This document shows positions 1 to 9,819 of a stretch of DNA of 64,000 nt, piece after piece. The notes below the pieces were generated by a model. The model had not been told where the DNA came from, made no database searches, and was given only the letters and a program-made list of their open reading frames with translations. Origin of the DNA: Neobacillus sp. PS3-12 (GTDB lineage Bacteria > Bacillota > Bacilli > Bacillales > Cytobacillaceae); the NCBI RefSeq assembly GCF_030915385.1, contig NZ_CP133268.1, positions 3,632,001 through 3,696,000 on the forward strand. Reading direction: 5' to 3'. Made by a program: the position numbers and the translations under genes. The number at the start of each line of letters is the position of its first letter. The stretch's first letter is position 1.

Positions 1-1
1 G

Positions 2-391
2 ATCTGGCAAACATCCGGTTATATGATGATTATTTTTATTGCAGGATTAATCAGTATTCCAAAAGATATTATCGAAGCCGCAACAATTGATGGCGCAGGT
101 CCTTTTCGCAGACTGATCAATGTGACTCTTCCTTTAATGGTACCTTCTTTTGTCGTAACTGTCTTCTTGTCTTTAAAAAATGCCTTTATGGTATATGACT
201 TGAATTTCTCACTTACAAACGGAGGCCCATACAACAGCACACAAATGGTTTCTATGCATGTAGTAAATAAAGCTTTTGTCGAGGCTAATTATGGTACAGG
301 ACAAGCTGAGGCAATTATTTTATTTGTCATTGTTGCGATCGTCACCGGATTTCAGGTTTATACCAGTAAGAAAATGGAGGTTGAAGCATAA
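2..391 (+). CDS. Sugar ABC transporter permease (MalF/UgpA type), 5' truncated by window edge
   Basis: C-terminal 129 residues of a binding-protein-dependent sugar permease. The frame is open to the left edge, so the start lies outside the window. The EAA loop that contacts the ATPase is present (EAATIDGAGPFRRLINVTLP), followed by two hydrophobic segments. The stop codon overlaps the ATG of the next permease by one base (TAATG), as is usual for MalF/MalG-type pairs working as a heterodimer in the membrane. The binding protein should lie upstream, outside the window. Substrate is inferred from the downstream genes to be an alpha-glucoside or related sugar. Confidence 0.9.
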   Translation: MWQTSGYMMIIFIAGLISIPKDIIEAATIDGAGPFRRLINVTLPLMVPSFVVTVFLSLKNAFMVYDLNFSLTNGGPYNSTQMVSMHVVNKAFVEANYGTGQAEAIILFVIVAIVTGFQVYTSKKMEVEA

Positions 392-1227
392 TGAGTACAC
401 GAAGAATGGCTGCTTCCACTCTTGCATATGTCATTTCCATTATTGCATTGATTTGTTTTGTATTCCCCTTTCTTCTTCTTATCATCAATTCATTCAAAAG
501 CAATGGGGAGATCCTAACAAGTCCGTTTTCATTGCCGCAGCATTGGAATTTCTCCCATTTTGCCGACGTTATTAATAAAATGAATTTCATGGTTACATTT
601 AGAAACTCGTTTCTTATTACGATGATAAGCAGCCTTTTGATTGTGTTTTTCTCTGCAATGGCCGCTTATCATATGGTCAGAAAACCATCTAAATACAATA
701 AAATATTCTTTACTATTTTGGTAGCTTCCATGGTTATTCCATTTCAATCTTTGATGATTCCTCTAATCTCCATTTATGGAGGAAAACTTCATTTGATTGA
801 TACGATTCCCATTCCTCTATTGATTATGTTTTATATCGGTTTTGGAAGTGCCCTTTCGATCTTTATGTATCATGGATTTATGAAAACAGTGCCTGCTGAG
901 ATTGAAGAGGCGGCCAGAATTGACGGCTGTAATACCATCCAGACTTTTTTCTTAATCGTTTTTCCTATGCTAAAGCCGATTACAGTAACGATTACAATCC
1001 TAAATGTTTTATGGATCTGGAATGATTACTTGCTTCCTTCACTTGTGTTAAATAATGAAAACGTCTATACAATGCCGGTTAAAATGAAAGTATTTAACGG
1101 AACTTATATGAACAACTGGGAACTGTTGATTCCTGCCATTCTTTTAACCGTCATTCCAATTTTGATTATGTACATGATTGGTCAGAAATCGATCATTAAT
1201 GGTGTGATGCAGGGTTCCATAAAATAA
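391..1227 (+). CDS. Sugar ABC transporter permease (MalG/UgpE type)
   Basis: Second inner-membrane subunit of the carbohydrate ABC importer, 278 aa, the normal length for the family. About six membrane segments are visible. The EAA motif (EEAARIDGCNTIQTFFLIVF) lies near residues 170-190 and docks on the shared ATPase, which is not encoded here and is often supplied in trans by MsmX-type proteins in Bacillus. It is translationally coupled to the preceding permease. A terminator follows at 1288, so thuA downstream probably has its own start of transcription or is reached by read-through. Confidence 0.92.
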   Translation: MSTRRMAASTLAYVISIIALICFVFPFLLLIINSFKSNGEILTSPFSLPQHWNFSHFADVINKMNFMVTFRNSFLITMISSLLIVFFSAMAAYHMVRKPSKYNKIFFTILVASMVIPFQSLMIPLISIYGGKLHLIDTIPIPLLIMFYIGFGSALSIFMYHGFMKTVPAEIEEAARIDGCNTIQTFFLIVFPMLKPITVTITILNVLWIWNDYLLPSLVLNNENVYTMPVKMKVFNGTYMNNWELLIPAILLTVIPILIMYMIGQKSIINGVMQGSIK

Positions 1228-1287
1228 TTAAGATCAAGGTTTTTCACTCAAACCCTAGGAATCAAGAGTAAATTTACTAAATAAAAT

Positions 1288-1312
1288 TATAGGGGCAATT
1301 GCCCCTATTTTT
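1288..1312 (+). terminator. Rho-independent terminator after the permease pair
   Basis: The perfect palindrome AGGGGCAATTGCCCCT is followed by ATTTTTAT. It sits about 60 bases after the permease stop and separates transport genes from the catabolic genes. Confidence 0.8.
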
Positions 1313-1370
1313 ATAACGATCAAATCGACCATATATACGATCTTAAATAAATAAAAGGAGTGAATGGTTA

Positions 1371-2093
1371 ATGTTAAAAGTAACTGTATGGAATGAAAAT
1401 CGTCATGAACAAAAAAGTCCGGTAGTCAGAGAGATCTATCCGAAGGGAATTCACGGTACGATTGCTGAGTTCCTTAACCTAGAAGGAATTGAAACAAGAA
1501 CCGCCACATTGGACGAACCGGAGCATGGATTAACGGATGAGGTACTGGATCATTCGGATGTATTAATATGGTGGGGGCATCTTGCCCACGGTGAGGTAAA
1601 AGATGAAATCGTCAAAAAGGTTCAAAAGCGTGTATTGGATGGAATGGGATTGATTGTTCTTCACTCGGGACATTTTTCAAAAATCTTTAAGACATTGATG
1701 GGTACAAGCTGTGATTTAAAATGGCGGGAAGCAGGTGAAAAAGAACGGCTTTGGGTAGTTAGTCCAAGCCATCCGATCGTCGAAGGAATCTCTGAATATA
1801 TTGAACTAGAAAATGAGGAAATGTACGGGGAGCACTTCGATATTCCTCAGCCTGATGAGCTTATTTTTACCAGCTGGTTTGAAGGCGGAGATGTATTCAG
1901 AAGCGGCTGTACATATAAACGAGGAAATGGAAAAGTATTTTATTTCCGCCCGGGGCATGAAACCTATCCAACTTACCATAACAAGCAAATTCAGCAGGTG
2001 ATTATCAATGCAGTGAAATGGGCTGAGCCCGTCAAACGTGAACGTCCTGTTTATGGGAATTCCCAACCGTTAGAAACGATTAAAGGGTTATAA
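1371..2093 (+). CDS. ThuA-like (trehalose utilisation) protein
   Basis: 240 aa ThuA-domain protein with a class I glutamine amidotransferase-like fold and the family hallmarks [10 protein letters not shown] and [11 protein letters not shown]. In Sinorhizobium and Agrobacterium, ThuA works with the dehydrogenase ThuB in oxidation of trehalose-type glucosides to 3-keto derivatives. Here it is followed by two Gfo/Idh dehydrogenases and a TIM-barrel isomerase, the same combination. ATG 1371 is preceded by AAAGGAG at good spacing. It is not clear that family members are enzymes rather than accessory proteins, so the exact reaction is an inference. Confidence 0.85.
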   Translation: MLKVTVWNENRHEQKSPVVREIYPKGIHGTIAEFLNLEGIETRTATLDEPEHGLTDEVLDHSDVLIWWGHLAHGEVKDEIVKKVQKRVLDGMGLIVLHSGHFSKIFKTLMGTSCDLKWREAGEKERLWVVSPSHPIVEGISEYIELENEEMYGEHFDIPQPDELIFTSWFEGGDVFRSGCTYKRGNGKVFYFRPGHETYPTYHNKQIQQVIINAVKWAEPVKRERPVYGNSQPLETIKGL

Positions 2094-2118
2094 AGGAAAG
2101 TTCGGAAGGAGACAGAAA

Positions 2119-3191
2119 ATGGACACTAAAACATATAACTTAGTCATTGTTGGTTACGGGGGCATGGGGAGCTATCATGCGAAGCTGCTAAAAGAAAACG
2201 AAAATATTAATGTAACAGGTACGTTTGATATTTTAGAAGAAAGAAGAGCAGCTTCATTGGCAGATGGATACCAGGCATATGAAAGTTTGTCCGATGTTTT
2301 ATCCGATGACGATGTTGATTTTGTTCTCATTGCCACCCCTAACGATGTGCATAAAGAAATTGCAATCGCTGCGTTACAAGCAAAAAAACATGTGGTTTGT
2401 GAAAACCGGTTACCATCTACAGCGAAGAGTTAATCGATATCATGAAGACAGCAAAATTAAATGACCGAAAGTTTATTGTGCACCAAAACCGCAGATGGGA
2501 TGAGGACTTTCTGACAATAAAAAGAATATATAATGAACGCATGATCGGAGATGTTTTTCATATTGAATCACGAGTCCAAGGTGCAAATGGTATTCCCGGG
2601 GACTGGCGTCATCTGAAAGCTCCGGGCGGGGGGATGCTGTTGGACTGGGGTGTTCATTTATTGGACCAACTCTTATTTATGGTTGATAGCAAGATTACGA
2701 GTGTTTATGCCAATTTAAGTTATATATTGGGTGATGAAGTAGATGATGGCTTCCAGGTAAACATTTCGTTTGAAAATGGCTGCACTTCTTTAATTGAAGT
2801 AGGAACAACAAATTTTATTCAACTTCCAAGATGGTATGTAAAAGGAACAAGAGGAACAGCAGTAATCAATGATTGGGAAATCAACGGAAAAGTCGTGACT
2901 CAAAATCTGGGCGAGAATATAGAAGCACCTAAGGCAATTCGAGCCGGGCAGGGACTGACGAAGACGATGGCTCCACCATCTGAAAATGCTGTCACTGAGT
3001 CCTCTTTACCAAAGGCCGAAGAAATGAAAGAAAGCTTCTATGAAAATGTAGTTTCAGTAGTTGAAGGAAAAGCAGAACCAATCGTAAAAAATGATGAAGT
3101 CTTACGTGTCTTGGAATTGATTGAAACCATTTTTAAATCAGCAGAAATGAATGAAGTGATAAAAGACTTTGATGGGGTAAGAAGTATATAA
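2119..3191 (+). pseudogene. Gfo/Idh/MocA-family oxidoreductase, single-base frameshift
   Basis: NAD(P)-dependent sugar dehydrogenase split in two frames. The first 104 codons hold the Rossmann motif (GYGGMGSYHAKLL) and end at 2433. The second frame, from about 2405, continues the family sequence including the C-terminal sheet domain with GGGMLLDWGVHLLDQ. Adding one A in the run at 2402-2405 restores the expected CEKPV motif and joins both halves into about 357 aa, the normal length. A sequencing deletion in an A-run is the simplest reading; a real null mutation is the alternative. It lies 25 bases after thuA with its own RBS (GGAGA), so it is in the same operon and is the likely ThuB counterpart. 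Confidence 0.85.
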
Positions 3192-3225
3192 CACAAATAA
3201 AAGTTAAAGTTGGGAGGAGTATTAG

Positions 3226-4311
3226 ATGGCAAAGAAATTACGTGTAGGAATCATTGGGTGTGGAGGAATTGCAAATGGTAAGCATATGCCAAGTCTGGCA
3301 AAGTTAACACAGGTTGAAATGGTAGCTTTCTGTGATATTGAAGTGGAGCGGGCAGAAGAGGCAGCATTGAAATATGGTACAGAGGGTGCGACAATTCATG
3401 CGGATTACAAAGAACTCTTAAAAGACAAAACAATTGATGTCGTTCATGTTTGTACCCCAAATGATTCCCATGCAGATATTACGGTCGCAGCTTTGGAAGC
3501 AGACAAGCATGTGATGTGTGAAAAGCCAATGGCCAAAACGGCTGAAGACGCAAAAAGAATGGTAGAAGCTGCGAAACGGACAGGAAAGAAGCTAACCATT
3601 GGTTATCAAAACCGTTTTCGTACAGACAGCCAGTATTTACATAAAGTTTGTGAACTTGGTGACCTTGGAGACATCTATTTAGCCAAAGCCCATGCCATTC
3701 GCCGCCGTGCCGTTCCTACTTGGGGCGTATTCCTTGACGAAGAAAAGCAAGGTGGAGGTCCGTTAATTGATATCGGAACGCATGCATTAGATTTAACACT
3801 CTGGATGATGAATAATTACAAGCCAAAAGCCGTGCTGGGGAGTACATTCCATAAACTCGGGAAAAAGAAGGATGCCGCAAATGCTTGGGGACCTTGGGAT
3901 CCAGAAAAGTTTAAGGTAGAGGATTCTGCATTTGGCTATATTACGATGCAAAACGGTGCAACCATCATTCTTGAATCCAGTTGGGCTATCAATATGCTTC
4001 AAACGGGCGAAGCAAAATGTACGTTGTGCGGGACAGAAGGCGGAGCCGATATGTGGGATGGCCTCCGTGTCAATGGAGAGAATTTCAGTAAATTATACAC
4101 GAATCACATTGACCTGGACGCAAAGGGTGTCGATTTTTATGATGGAGAAACAGAAAGTGCAGCAGATTTAGAAGCGAGATTATGGATTGAATCCATTTTA
4201 AACAATACGGAACCAGTAGTTAAACCGGAGGAAGCTTTAGTGGTTACTGAAATTTTGGAGGCAATCTATAAGTCGGCTCAAACGGGCGAAGCTGTTTATT
4301 TTAATGACTAA
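3226..4311 (+). CDS. Gfo/Idh/MocA-family oxidoreductase
   Basis: Intact 361 aa NAD(P)-dependent dehydrogenase. The N-terminal Rossmann domain carries GCGGIANG (residues 11-18) and the conserved MCEKPMAKT loop near residue 98, whose Lys is the usual catalytic or cofactor-orienting residue. The C-terminal domain has GGGPLIDIGTHALDL with the catalytic-region Asp and His. RBS GGGAGGAG precedes ATG 3226. It is one of two such enzymes in the operon. Paired Gfo/Idh proteins with a TIM-barrel isomerase are typical of pathways that oxidise a glycoside to a 3-keto sugar and later reduce the released keto sugar. Substrate not determinable from sequence. Confidence 0.9.
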   Translation: MAKKLRVGIIGCGGIANGKHMPSLAKLTQVEMVAFCDIEVERAEEAALKYGTEGATIHADYKELLKDKTIDVVHVCTPNDSHADITVAALEADKHVMCEKPMAKTAEDAKRMVEAAKRTGKKLTIGYQNRFRTDSQYLHKVCELGDLGDIYLAKAHAIRRRAVPTWGVFLDEEKQGGGPLIDIGTHALDLTLWMMNNYKPKAVLGSTFHKLGKKKDAANAWGPWDPEKFKVEDSAFGYITMQNGATIILESSWAINMLQTGEAKCTLCGTEGGADMWDGLRVNGENFSKLYTNHIDLDAKGVDFYDGETESAADLEARLWIESILNNTEPVVKPEEALVVTEILEAIYKSAQTGEAVYFND

Positions 4312-4345
4312 ATAGGTAATCCATACAAAGAGAGGAGATATTTTG

Positions 4346-5315
4346 ATGAAACTAGGCGTTTTTACCGTTTTATTTGCAGACAAATCATTTGAAGAAATGC
4401 TTGATTCAGTGAAAGCAGCAGGTCTTCATGCGGTTGAAATCGGAACAGGCGGATATCCGGGAAACAATCATTGTGACCTGGATGCGCTTTTAGAAAATGA
4501 AGGCTTACGTAAAGAATATCTGCAAAAAATTGAGGAACGGGATTTAATGATTAGCGCATTCAGCTGTCACGGCAACCCGATTTCACCTAATGCAGCATTT
4601 GCAAAACAATCTCACGAAACCCTGTTAAAAACGATTCAATTGGCTTCATTAATGAATGTCCCAGTTGTTAATTGCTTTTCCTGGAACTGCAGGAGATCAT
4701 GAAGGAGCAAAGTATCCAAACTGGCCTGTAACACCATGGCCAAATGAATACGGTGATGTTCTGAAATGGCAATGGGAGCAAAAGTTGATTCCATATTGGA
4801 AAGAAGTCGGTCAATTTGCAAAAGAAAATAACGTAAAAATTGGGCTGGAACTGCATGGAGGATTCTTGGTTCACACGCCTTATACGCTATTGAAACTTCG
4901 AACGGAAACATGTGATGCAATTGGGGCAAACCTCGACCCAAGTCATCTATGGTGGCAAGGAATTAATCCAGTGGCAGCCATCAAAATTTTAGCGAAAGAA
5001 AATGCTATCCATCATTTCCATGCAAAAGATACTTATATTGATCAGGAAAATGTGAATATGTATGGATTAACCGATATGCAGCCATATGGTGAAGTGCGTA
5101 CGCGTGCGTGGACATTCCGCTCCGTAGGGTGTGGGCATAGTGTACAAGAATGGTCGGATATGATGAGTGCCTTACGCACCTACGGGTATGATTATGTAGT
5201 AAGCATTGAACATGAGGATCCTTTAATGTCTATCAATGAAGGCTTTAATCGGGCAGTAACCAACCTAAAGACTGTATTGATTGAAGAATCACCTTTACAA
5301 ATGTGGTGGATCTAA
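4346..5315 (+). pseudogene. Sugar phosphate isomerase/epimerase-like TIM barrel (AP_endonuc_2), single-base frameshift
   Basis: Xylose-isomerase-like TIM-barrel protein. ATG 4346 follows AGAGGAGA. The first frame ends at 4702; from about 4678 the +1 frame carries GTAGDHEGAKYPNWP and runs to 5315 with the metal-binding motifs GLELHGGF, NLDPSHLWWQG and HFHAKDT. Removing one C in TTTTCC at 4676-4682 gives a continuous FSGTAGD and a full-length protein of about 322 aa. Relatives act as IolE/IolI-type dehydratases or isomerases, or as 3-keto-glycoside lyases and epimerases. Placement with ThuA and two Gfo/Idh enzymes favours the keto-sugar role. The frameshift is probably a sequencing insertion. 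Confidence 0.82.
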
Positions 5316-5375
5316 GGAAAAACGTCATATAGTGCTTCTACAATAGGCTGTTGCATTGATCAACCATTAGGAGGT

Positions 5376-5565
5376 ATTTCAGTTTTAACAATACAATGGT
5401 AGCTAAATTTTCTAATTCTCATTGACATCGGTTAATACACAAATATTTCAGTTAGGATATGAATCAGCAAGATGTCTAATTGAGGAAATAAAAGATCCAT
5501 CTGCTTTCAATAAGAGTATTATTATCCCAACGATTATTGTGGAGAGAGTCAATTCTTCTCTTTGA
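5376..5565 (+). pseudogene. Relic of a LacI-family transcriptional regulator (C-terminal end)
   Basis: Between the isomerase and the glucosidase, in shifted frames, a decayed LacI/GalR effector-domain end can be read: NNTMVAKFSNSH (from 5387), then after a frame change LTSVNTQIFQLGYESARCLI (from 5422), continuing to IIVERVNSSL and a stop at 5563. The pattern 'MVAKF..P.LTSV.Q...EMGY.SA..LI' is characteristic of LacI-family C termini. No DNA-binding half remains, so the operon has lost this local regulator. Confidence 0.65.
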
Positions 5566-5588
5566 TAAAAATAAACAAGGAGATTATT

Positions 5589-7259
5589 ATGAATAAAAAG
5601 TGGTGGAAAGAAAGTGTCGTCTATCAAGTCTATCCACGCAGTTTCATGGATAGCAACGGAGACGGAATCGGGGACTTAAAAGGCATTACTTCAAAACTAG
5701 ATTACTTAAAAGAATTGGGAATCGATGTTATTTGGATTTGTCCGACGTACAAATCCCCAAATGATGATAATGGCTATGATATTTCGGATTATCAGGATAT
5801 CATGGACGAATTTGGGACAATGAAGGACTTTGATGAATTACTAGTAGAAGTCCATAAGCGCGGTATGAAGTTAATATTGGATTTGGTCATCAACCATACA
5901 AGCGATGAACATGCTTGGTTTATTGAATCTCGTTCCTCTAAAGATCATCCAAAACGGGATTGGTATATTTGGCGCAACGGTAAAGATGGAAAGGAACCAA
6001 ACAACTGGGAATCGATTTTTAGTGGTTCAGCTTGGAAATACGATGAAGAAACAGACCAATATTTTATGCACTTATTTTCGGAGCGTCAGCCTGATTTGAA
6101 TTGGGAAAATCCTAATGTAAGAAATGCTTTATATGAAATGGTGAATTGGTGGCTTGAAAAGGGGATTGATGGTTTTCGTGTGGATGCTATTTCCCATATC
6201 AAAAAGGAACCGGGATTCCCAGATATGCCAAACCCTGAGAATTTAGATTATGTCCCGTGTTTCCCGAAAATGATGAATGTTGAGGGCATTGATGAATTCT
6301 TGTCTGAATTCTCCCAAAAAACGATTAAGAACTATGATATTATGACGGTTGGGGAAGCAAATGGCGTCGGACTTGATGATGCGGATAAGTGGGTTGGTGA
6401 AGAAAACGGGTATTTCAATATGATTTTTCAATTTGAATTTTTGGGTCTTTGGGAAAAGGACGGGGAAGGAACCATTGATGTCCCTGCGTTAAAGAAGAAT
6501 TTAACAAAATGGCAAAAAGGTTTAGAGGGCAAAGGATGGAATGCTTTATTTATTGAAAACCATGACCAGCCGCGGAGAGTTTCAAGTTGGGGAAATGACC
6601 AGGAATATTGGAAGGAAAGCGCAAAAATGCTGGGAGCTTTGTATTTCTTCATGAAGGGCACACCATTTATTTATCAAGGCCAGGAAATTGGCATGACAAA
6701 TGTTAAATTCCCATCTATTGAAGATTACAATGATGTGGGAATGATAAATTACTATCATATTGAAAAGGCAAAAGGACGCCCCCATGAAGAGATTATGGAA
6801 GTGATTTGGAACCAGGGTCGGGACAATTCCCGCACACCCATGCAATGGGATTCAACAAACATGGGAGGCTTTACAACGGCAGACCAAACATGGCTTAGTG
6901 TAAATCCAAATTATACCGAAATAAATGTAAAAAACCAATTGAACGATTCTGCTTCTATTTACCATTTTTATAAAAAAATGATTCACTTAAGAAAAGACAA
7001 TCCTGTGTTTGTTTACGGCACTTATGAATTGTTACTGGCCAACCATCCTAGACTATTTGTTTATTCTAGAAAATTAGGCAGGAAAACAGCGATTGTCATT
7101 AATAACTTCAGTGAAAAACTAACTAGATTTAGAGTTCCGGTCAGTGTGTCCTATTCTGCTTCAGAACTTGTTCTAAATAATTATGATACAGCAGAACAGA
7201 AGTTGCGAAAGGAATTTACGCTTAAGCCTTATGAAACAAGGGTATATTTATTGAGATAA
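5589..7259 (+). CDS. malL: GH13 alpha-glucosidase (oligo-1,6-glucosidase type)
   Basis: Cytoplasmic glycoside hydrolase, 556 aa from ATG 5589 (RBS AAGGAG), releasing glucose from the non-reducing end of isomaltose-type oligosaccharides. The four GH13 regions are visible: DLVINHTSDEH, GFRVDAIS with nucleophile D199, TVGEANG with acid/base E256, and ENHDQPR. The start MNKKWWKESVVYQVYPRSF is that of Bacillus oligo-1,6-glucosidases. Its product would be phosphorylated by the ROK kinase immediately downstream. Trehalose-6-phosphate hydrolase is a related alternative, but no PTS genes for it are adjacent. A short GGGGCA...TGCCC terminator follows. Confidence 0.9.
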   Translation: MNKKWWKESVVYQVYPRSFMDSNGDGIGDLKGITSKLDYLKELGIDVIWICPTYKSPNDDNGYDISDYQDIMDEFGTMKDFDELLVEVHKRGMKLILDLVINHTSDEHAWFIESRSSKDHPKRDWYIWRNGKDGKEPNNWESIFSGSAWKYDEETDQYFMHLFSERQPDLNWENPNVRNALYEMVNWWLEKGIDGFRVDAISHIKKEPGFPDMPNPENLDYVPCFPKMMNVEGIDEFLSEFSQKTIKNYDIMTVGEANGVGLDDADKWVGEENGYFNMIFQFEFLGLWEKDGEGTIDVPALKKNLTKWQKGLEGKGWNALFIENHDQPRRVSSWGNDQEYWKESAKMLGALYFFMKGTPFIYQGQEIGMTNVKFPSIEDYNDVGMINYYHIEKAKGRPHEEIMEVIWNQGRDNSRTPMQWDSTNMGGFTTADQTWLSVNPNYTEINVKNQLNDSASIYHFYKKMIHLRKDNPVFVYGTYELLLANHPRLFVYSRKLGRKTAIVINNFSEKLTRFRVPVSVSYSASELVLNNYDTAEQKLRKEFTLKPYETRVYLLR

Positions 7260-7281
7260 AGGGGCATATTGCCCTTTTTCT
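7258..7281 (+). terminator. Weak terminator after malL
   Basis: AAGGGGCATATTGCCCTTTTT: a 5-6 bp G/C stem with TAT loop and a T-run directly after the malL stop. Confidence 0.6.
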
Positions 7282-7363
7282 ATACATAGAAGAAATATTA
7301 TTTTTAATAATTAAAAGGGAAAGAAAGGTCTTTCTTGTATTTTTAAAAATTGGAGTGAGCGTA

Positions 7364-8331
7364 ATGAAAAAATTAATTGGAATAGATTTAGGCGGTACCA
7401 CGGTGAAATTTGCCACTTTAACAGAAGAGGGTGAGATTCAACAAAAGTGGAGCATTGAGACAAATACTCAAAATGAAGGGAAACATATCGTTCCAAACAT
7501 AATTGAATCGATCAATCATCACATAAACTTATATAGTCTGTCACGAAATGATATTTTAGGAATCGGTATGGGTTCTCCTGGATCGGTTGATCGTGAAAAA
7601 GGGACTGTTATCGGAGCGTATAATTTAAATTGGAGAACCTTACAGCCGGTAAAAGAACTGATTGAAGCCGGAACGGGTATACCATTTTACATGGATAATG
7701 ATGCCAATGTAGCAGCTTTGGGAGAAGCATGGAAAGGTGCGGGGAAGGAGGGGCTAATGTAGTCTTTGTTACACTTGGAACAGGTGTTGGCGGCGGGGTA
7801 ATTGCCGAAGGAAATTTACTCCATGGAGTGATAGGAGCAGCAGGGGAAATTGGACATATTGTTGTTGATCCGAATGGATATCAATGTACTTGTGGAAATC
7901 ATGGTTGCCTTGAGACAGTCGCCAGTGCAACAGGCGTTGTCCGCCTAGCCAGGGATATATCTGAACAATTTGCAGATGAATCAGAATTAAAATGGTTAAT
8001 TGACGATGGGCAAGAAGTTACTTCGAAAATTGTGTTTGACCACGCAAAACGAGGAGATCGGCTGGCTGGTATTGTTGTAGATAAAGTTTATTTTTATTTG
8101 GGATTGGCTTGCGGAAATATCGCCAATGTTTTAAACCCGGAAGCCATTGTCATTGGTGGTGGAGTGTCAGCTGCCGGTGATATGCTGTTAAAAGGAGTAG
8201 AAAAATACTTTCATAAGTTTACTTTTCCACAAATAAGAACAAGCACGAAAGTAAAACTGGCCCAATTAGGAAATGTAGCAGGAGTAATTGGAGCAGCATC
8301 GTTGGTAAAACACTTGAGAAATAAAAGATAA
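7364..8331 (+). pseudogene. ROK-family glucokinase, single-base frameshift (paralogue of the gene at 52559)
   Basis: ROK sugar kinase with N-terminal ATP motif LIGIDLGGTTVKFA, followed in the second frame by GTGVGGG, the zinc motif CTCGNHGCLE and the C-terminal GGGVSAAGDML. The frame breaks at 7740-7744: the intact paralogue at 52.6 kb reads GCGGGGGAAGG where this copy has one G fewer, which shifts GAGEGGANVV out of frame. Restoring the G gives 323 aa. ATG 7364 with GGAGTGA upstream is the best start. It should convert glucose released by malL to glucose-6-phosphate. A G-run sequencing deletion is likely. Confidence 0.88.
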
Positions 8332-8363
8332 ATTAAAAAAAGTTAATTGAACAATAACCACCT

Positions 8364-8525
8364 TGGCAGAACGAAGGCTGGGAATTGGATGTGAAATACT
8401 TGGAAAAGGTATTGCCATATATTCATCAGATGTGGGGCCGGCCTGTTCATATGGAGACAATGATTGAAGAGAGGAAAATGCTGTTTACTTATGATGGGAA
8501 GAGTGTGCATCGGAAATATTTATAA
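8364..8525 (+). pseudogene. spoVR relic 1 (internally deleted C-terminal fragment)
   Basis: An open stretch of 53 codons reads QNEGW directly joined to [18 protein letters not shown], continuing to [13 protein letters not shown] and a stop. SpoVR proteins contain both pieces, but about 150 residues apart, so this is an internal-deletion relic of spoVR. There is no start codon or RBS. It is followed by a terminator-like hairpin that recurs near relic 2 (14931) and at 18873. Confidence 0.65.
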
Positions 8526-8534
8526 ATTGAAAGG

Positions 8535-8567
8535 CAGTAGAACCAGTTTTGGTTTTGCTGTTTTTTT
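8535..8567 (+). terminator. Terminator-like hairpin after spoVR relic 1
   Basis: CAGTAGAACC pairs with GGTTTTGCTG across AGTTTT and is followed by seven T. It closely resembles hairpins at 14986 and 18873. Confidence 0.65.
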
Positions 8568-8697
8568 GTCATTCGAGGATCCTATATCAAGAAAAAAGAG
8601 ACATAACCAGGGTAGGTTATGTTCCTTCTAGGATCATTTATTTTTCTTGCTAATAATGAAATGGAATTTCTTTATTTAATATTTTTTATTTAAATTA

Positions 8698-8726
8698 TTG
8701 AAAAACCATTTCATAAATAATATAAT
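8698..8726 (+). promoter_or_regulatory. Sigma-A promoter of the mupG-mur operon with candidate MurR operators
   Basis: TTGAAA (8698-8703), 17-base spacer, TATAAT (8721-8726). Two inverted repeats overlap the promoter: GAAATGGAATTTC at 8658-8670 and TGAAAAACCATTTCA at 8699-8713, the latter inside the spacer. They are plausible sites for the RpiR-type repressor MurR encoded in the operon; this assignment is inference. Confidence 0.6.
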
Positions 8727-8752
8727 GAATGTGTTGAAAGAGGTGATGACAA

Positions 8753-9811
8753 TTGCTTGGTTTTTCTATATTCCTTAATGATGAATGGGCACAGGAAAAA
8801 GAGGATTATGTTGAGAAAATGGCGGGGATTGGGTTTGAAGGTGTGTTTAGTTCTTTGCACATTCCAGAGGATGATCCTTCAAAGTACAGTGAACGTTTAA
8901 AATCGTTGCTAGACGTTGTGAAAAAAAGCCAATTAAAACTAATGATAGATATTTCAGGAAATGCTTTAAAGAATATTGGACTATCATTGGATTATCCTCA
9001 ACAGATTGTTGAAAGCGGTATTTCCGGCTTGAGAATGGACTACGGTGTTGAAATGAAGACAATCGCAAACCTTTCCAACTATATAACCGTCGGTTTGAAT
9101 GCGAGTACACTAACAGAAGATGATTACGCTGAGCTCGCAAAAAATCAAGCGGATTTTGAACATATTCAGGCTTTGCATAACTATTATCCAAGACCGAACA
9201 CTGGGTTAGATGAAATGTGGTTTCTTAAAAAAAATCGCTGGTTAAAAAGTAAGAAAATGAGGATCGGTGCTTTTGTGCCTGGTGATGGAAAGTTGCGCTT
9301 GCCTTTATTTGAAACGCTTCCGACGCTGGAAATTCATCGCTATCAAAACCCGTTATTTTCATCTTTGTCCCTTTTAAGAGACTTTATGGTCGATGATGTT
9401 TACATCGGTGATTTGGGAATAACCAACCAAACTTTTGATCAATTTTTTGAATATCTTTGTCATCAAACTATCCTGCTGCATGCAGCATCCATAAATGAAA
9501 AGTATGATTCTTATATCTATAATGATCATCAAAATCGGAAAGATGTCTCGAGAGATGTTGTTCGTAGTGAAAAATCTAGGATGTTCAATCAGACTCAAGA
9601 TATTCAGCCTGATAACACGGTGATTAGAAAGAGAGGAAGCATAACAATCGATAACAATCGTTACCCAAGGTATAAAGGTGAACTGCACCTTGTTAAGGAT
9701 GAACTGCCATCTGACGAAAAAGTGAATGTGATTGGGGAGATAGCTGAAAAAGATGTGCCGTTACTTCATTATATTGAAGCAGGTACAAAATTTAAGATTG
9801 ATAGAATCTGA
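8753..9811 (+). CDS. mupG: 6-phospho-N-acetylmuramidase MupG (DUF871)
   Basis: 352 aa protein of the DUF871 family, whose characterised member MupG of Staphylococcus aureus hydrolyses the cytosolic disaccharide MurNAc-6-phosphate-GlcNAc. It has an N-terminal TIM-barrel with DISGNALKNIG and GLRMDYGV, and a C-terminal cyclophilin-like domain. TTG 8753 is the only well-placed start (GAAAGAGGTGAT upstream; the nearby ATG is out of frame). It is the first gene of a four-gene operon in the same order as the staphylococcal mupG-murQ-murP-murR, so the function is well supported by context. Confidence 0.88.
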   Translation: MLGFSIFLNDEWAQEKEDYVEKMAGIGFEGVFSSLHIPEDDPSKYSERLKSLLDVVKKSQLKLMIDISGNALKNIGLSLDYPQQIVESGISGLRMDYGVEMKTIANLSNYITVGLNASTLTEDDYAELAKNQADFEHIQALHNYYPRPNTGLDEMWFLKKNRWLKSKKMRIGAFVPGDGKLRLPLFETLPTLEIHRYQNPLFSSLSLLRDFMVDDVYIGDLGITNQTFDQFFEYLCHQTILLHAASINEKYDSYIYNDHQNRKDVSRDVVRSEKSRMFNQTQDIQPDNTVIRKRGSITIDNNRYPRYKGELHLVKDELPSDEKVNVIGEIAEKDVPLLHYIEAGTKFKIDRI

Positions 9812-9819
9812 GGAGAGAA

